Below are positions 6,958 through 7,023 of a DNA stretch of 7,023 nucleotides, in pieces. Both the position numbers and the translations under genes were made by a program. Below the pieces are notes generated by a model. That model was not told the DNA's origin and did not search any database. It saw only the letters and a list, made by a program, of their open reading frames with translations. The DNA is from Dehalococcoidia bacterium (lineage in GTDB: Bacteria > Chloroflexota > Dehalococcoidia > SZUA-161). How positions within the stretch are numbered: position 1 is the stretch's first letter; each line of letters starts with the position of its first letter. The stretch is taken from the NCBI GenBank assembly GCA_014859215.1, contig JACUUS010000119.1:1-7023 (forward strand). Reading direction: 5' to 3'.

Positions 6958-6984
6958 TTAGCACTCAATCATCAGGACTGCTAA
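6958..6984 (-). promoter_or_regulatory. CIRCE operator (predicted HrcA binding site)
   Basis: On the plus strand TTAGCACTC (6958-6966), a 9-nt spacer (6967-6975) and GACTGCTAA (6976-6984) match the CIRCE consensus TTAGCACTC-N9-GAGTGCTAA in 17 of 18 arm positions with the exact spacer. CIRCE is bound by the heat-shock repressor HrcA and typically lies at or just after the transcription start of groESL or dnaK operons. Here it begins 3 nt after the -10 of the minus-strand promoter and covers the predicted start site, about 50 nt upstream of the zinc-ribbon gene. Being palindromic, it could instead act on a plus-strand gene beyond the window. Confidence 0.88.
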
Positions 6985-6987
6985 CTA

Positions 6988-7016
6988 AATGTAGCACTGT
7001 GCCGGGTCTTTGTCAA
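6988..7016 (-). promoter_or_regulatory. Sigma70-type promoter of the zinc-ribbon gene and dtd
   Basis: Reading the minus strand, a perfect -35 TTGACA (7016-7011) is followed after exactly 17 nt by TACATT (6993-6988), which matches 4 of 6 bases of TATAAT. Transcription should start near 6981, inside the CIRCE element, giving a leader of about 75 nt. This is the best promoter in the window. Confidence 0.8.
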
Positions 7017-7023
7017 GCGGGAG

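Noticed and set aside
6934..6960. Plus-strand promoter upstream of the CIRCE element
   Set aside because: TTCGGA and GATTTT are poor hexamers with only about 14 nt between them, far weaker than the minus-strand promoter.
6712..6984. A 90-codon plus-strand frame opposite the zinc-ribbon gene
   Set aside because: It runs through the conserved zinc-ribbon gene, its promoter leader and the CIRCE element and shows no family resemblance.

Overview
The window is a gene-dense, GC-rich bacterial chromosome segment with six genes and almost no spare DNA. All six belong to recognisable families. The source is probably an anaerobe: the first gene is a 2-hydroxyacyl-CoA dehydratase activase-type protein, a family found mainly in anaerobes. 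The wording of the RecF signature (SRGQQRTIALALKLA), the dtd FQxxM motif and a CIRCE heat-shock operator would fit a Chloroflexota/Dehalococcoidia-like or other Gram-positive-type anaerobic lineage. That placement is an inference with modest confidence.

Layout: (1) 1-1451, plus strand: the C-terminal third of a large CoA-activase/DUF2229/COG3581-type protein, cut by the window start. (2) 1444-2628, minus strand: recF, convergent with gene 1 and overlapping it by 8 bp at a shared palindrome that supplies both stop codons. (3) 2629-2746: a divergent control region between recF and the NAD operon, with weak candidate promoters in both directions. (4) 2747-6094, plus strand: a compact nadA-nadB-nadC operon for de novo NAD synthesis from aspartate. 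L-aspartate oxidase makes iminoaspartate, quinolinate synthase condenses it with dihydroxyacetone phosphate, and quinolinate phosphoribosyltransferase converts quinolinate to nicotinate mononucleotide. (5) 6095-6142: a short convergent gap with no convincing terminator. (6) 6143-6906, minus strand: a two-gene unit, an FmdB-type zinc-ribbon protein followed by dtd (D-aminoacyl-tRNA deacylase), coupled through a TTGA start/stop overlap. (7) 6907-7023: its control region, with a strong sigma70-type promoter (TTGACA-N17-TACATT), a CIRCE operator lying over the predicted transcription start, and a strong ribosome binding site.

The most noteworthy signal is the CIRCE element (TTAGCACTC-N9-GACTGCTAA, one mismatch to the HrcA consensus). 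Its geometry with the minus-strand promoter suggests that fmdB-dtd is under HrcA heat-shock repression, which would tie removal of D-amino acids from tRNA to proteotoxic stress. The main alternative is that the operator serves a plus-strand gene just beyond the window edge. Otherwise the window is ordinary housekeeping DNA; I see no mobile element, CRISPR array or RNA gene.
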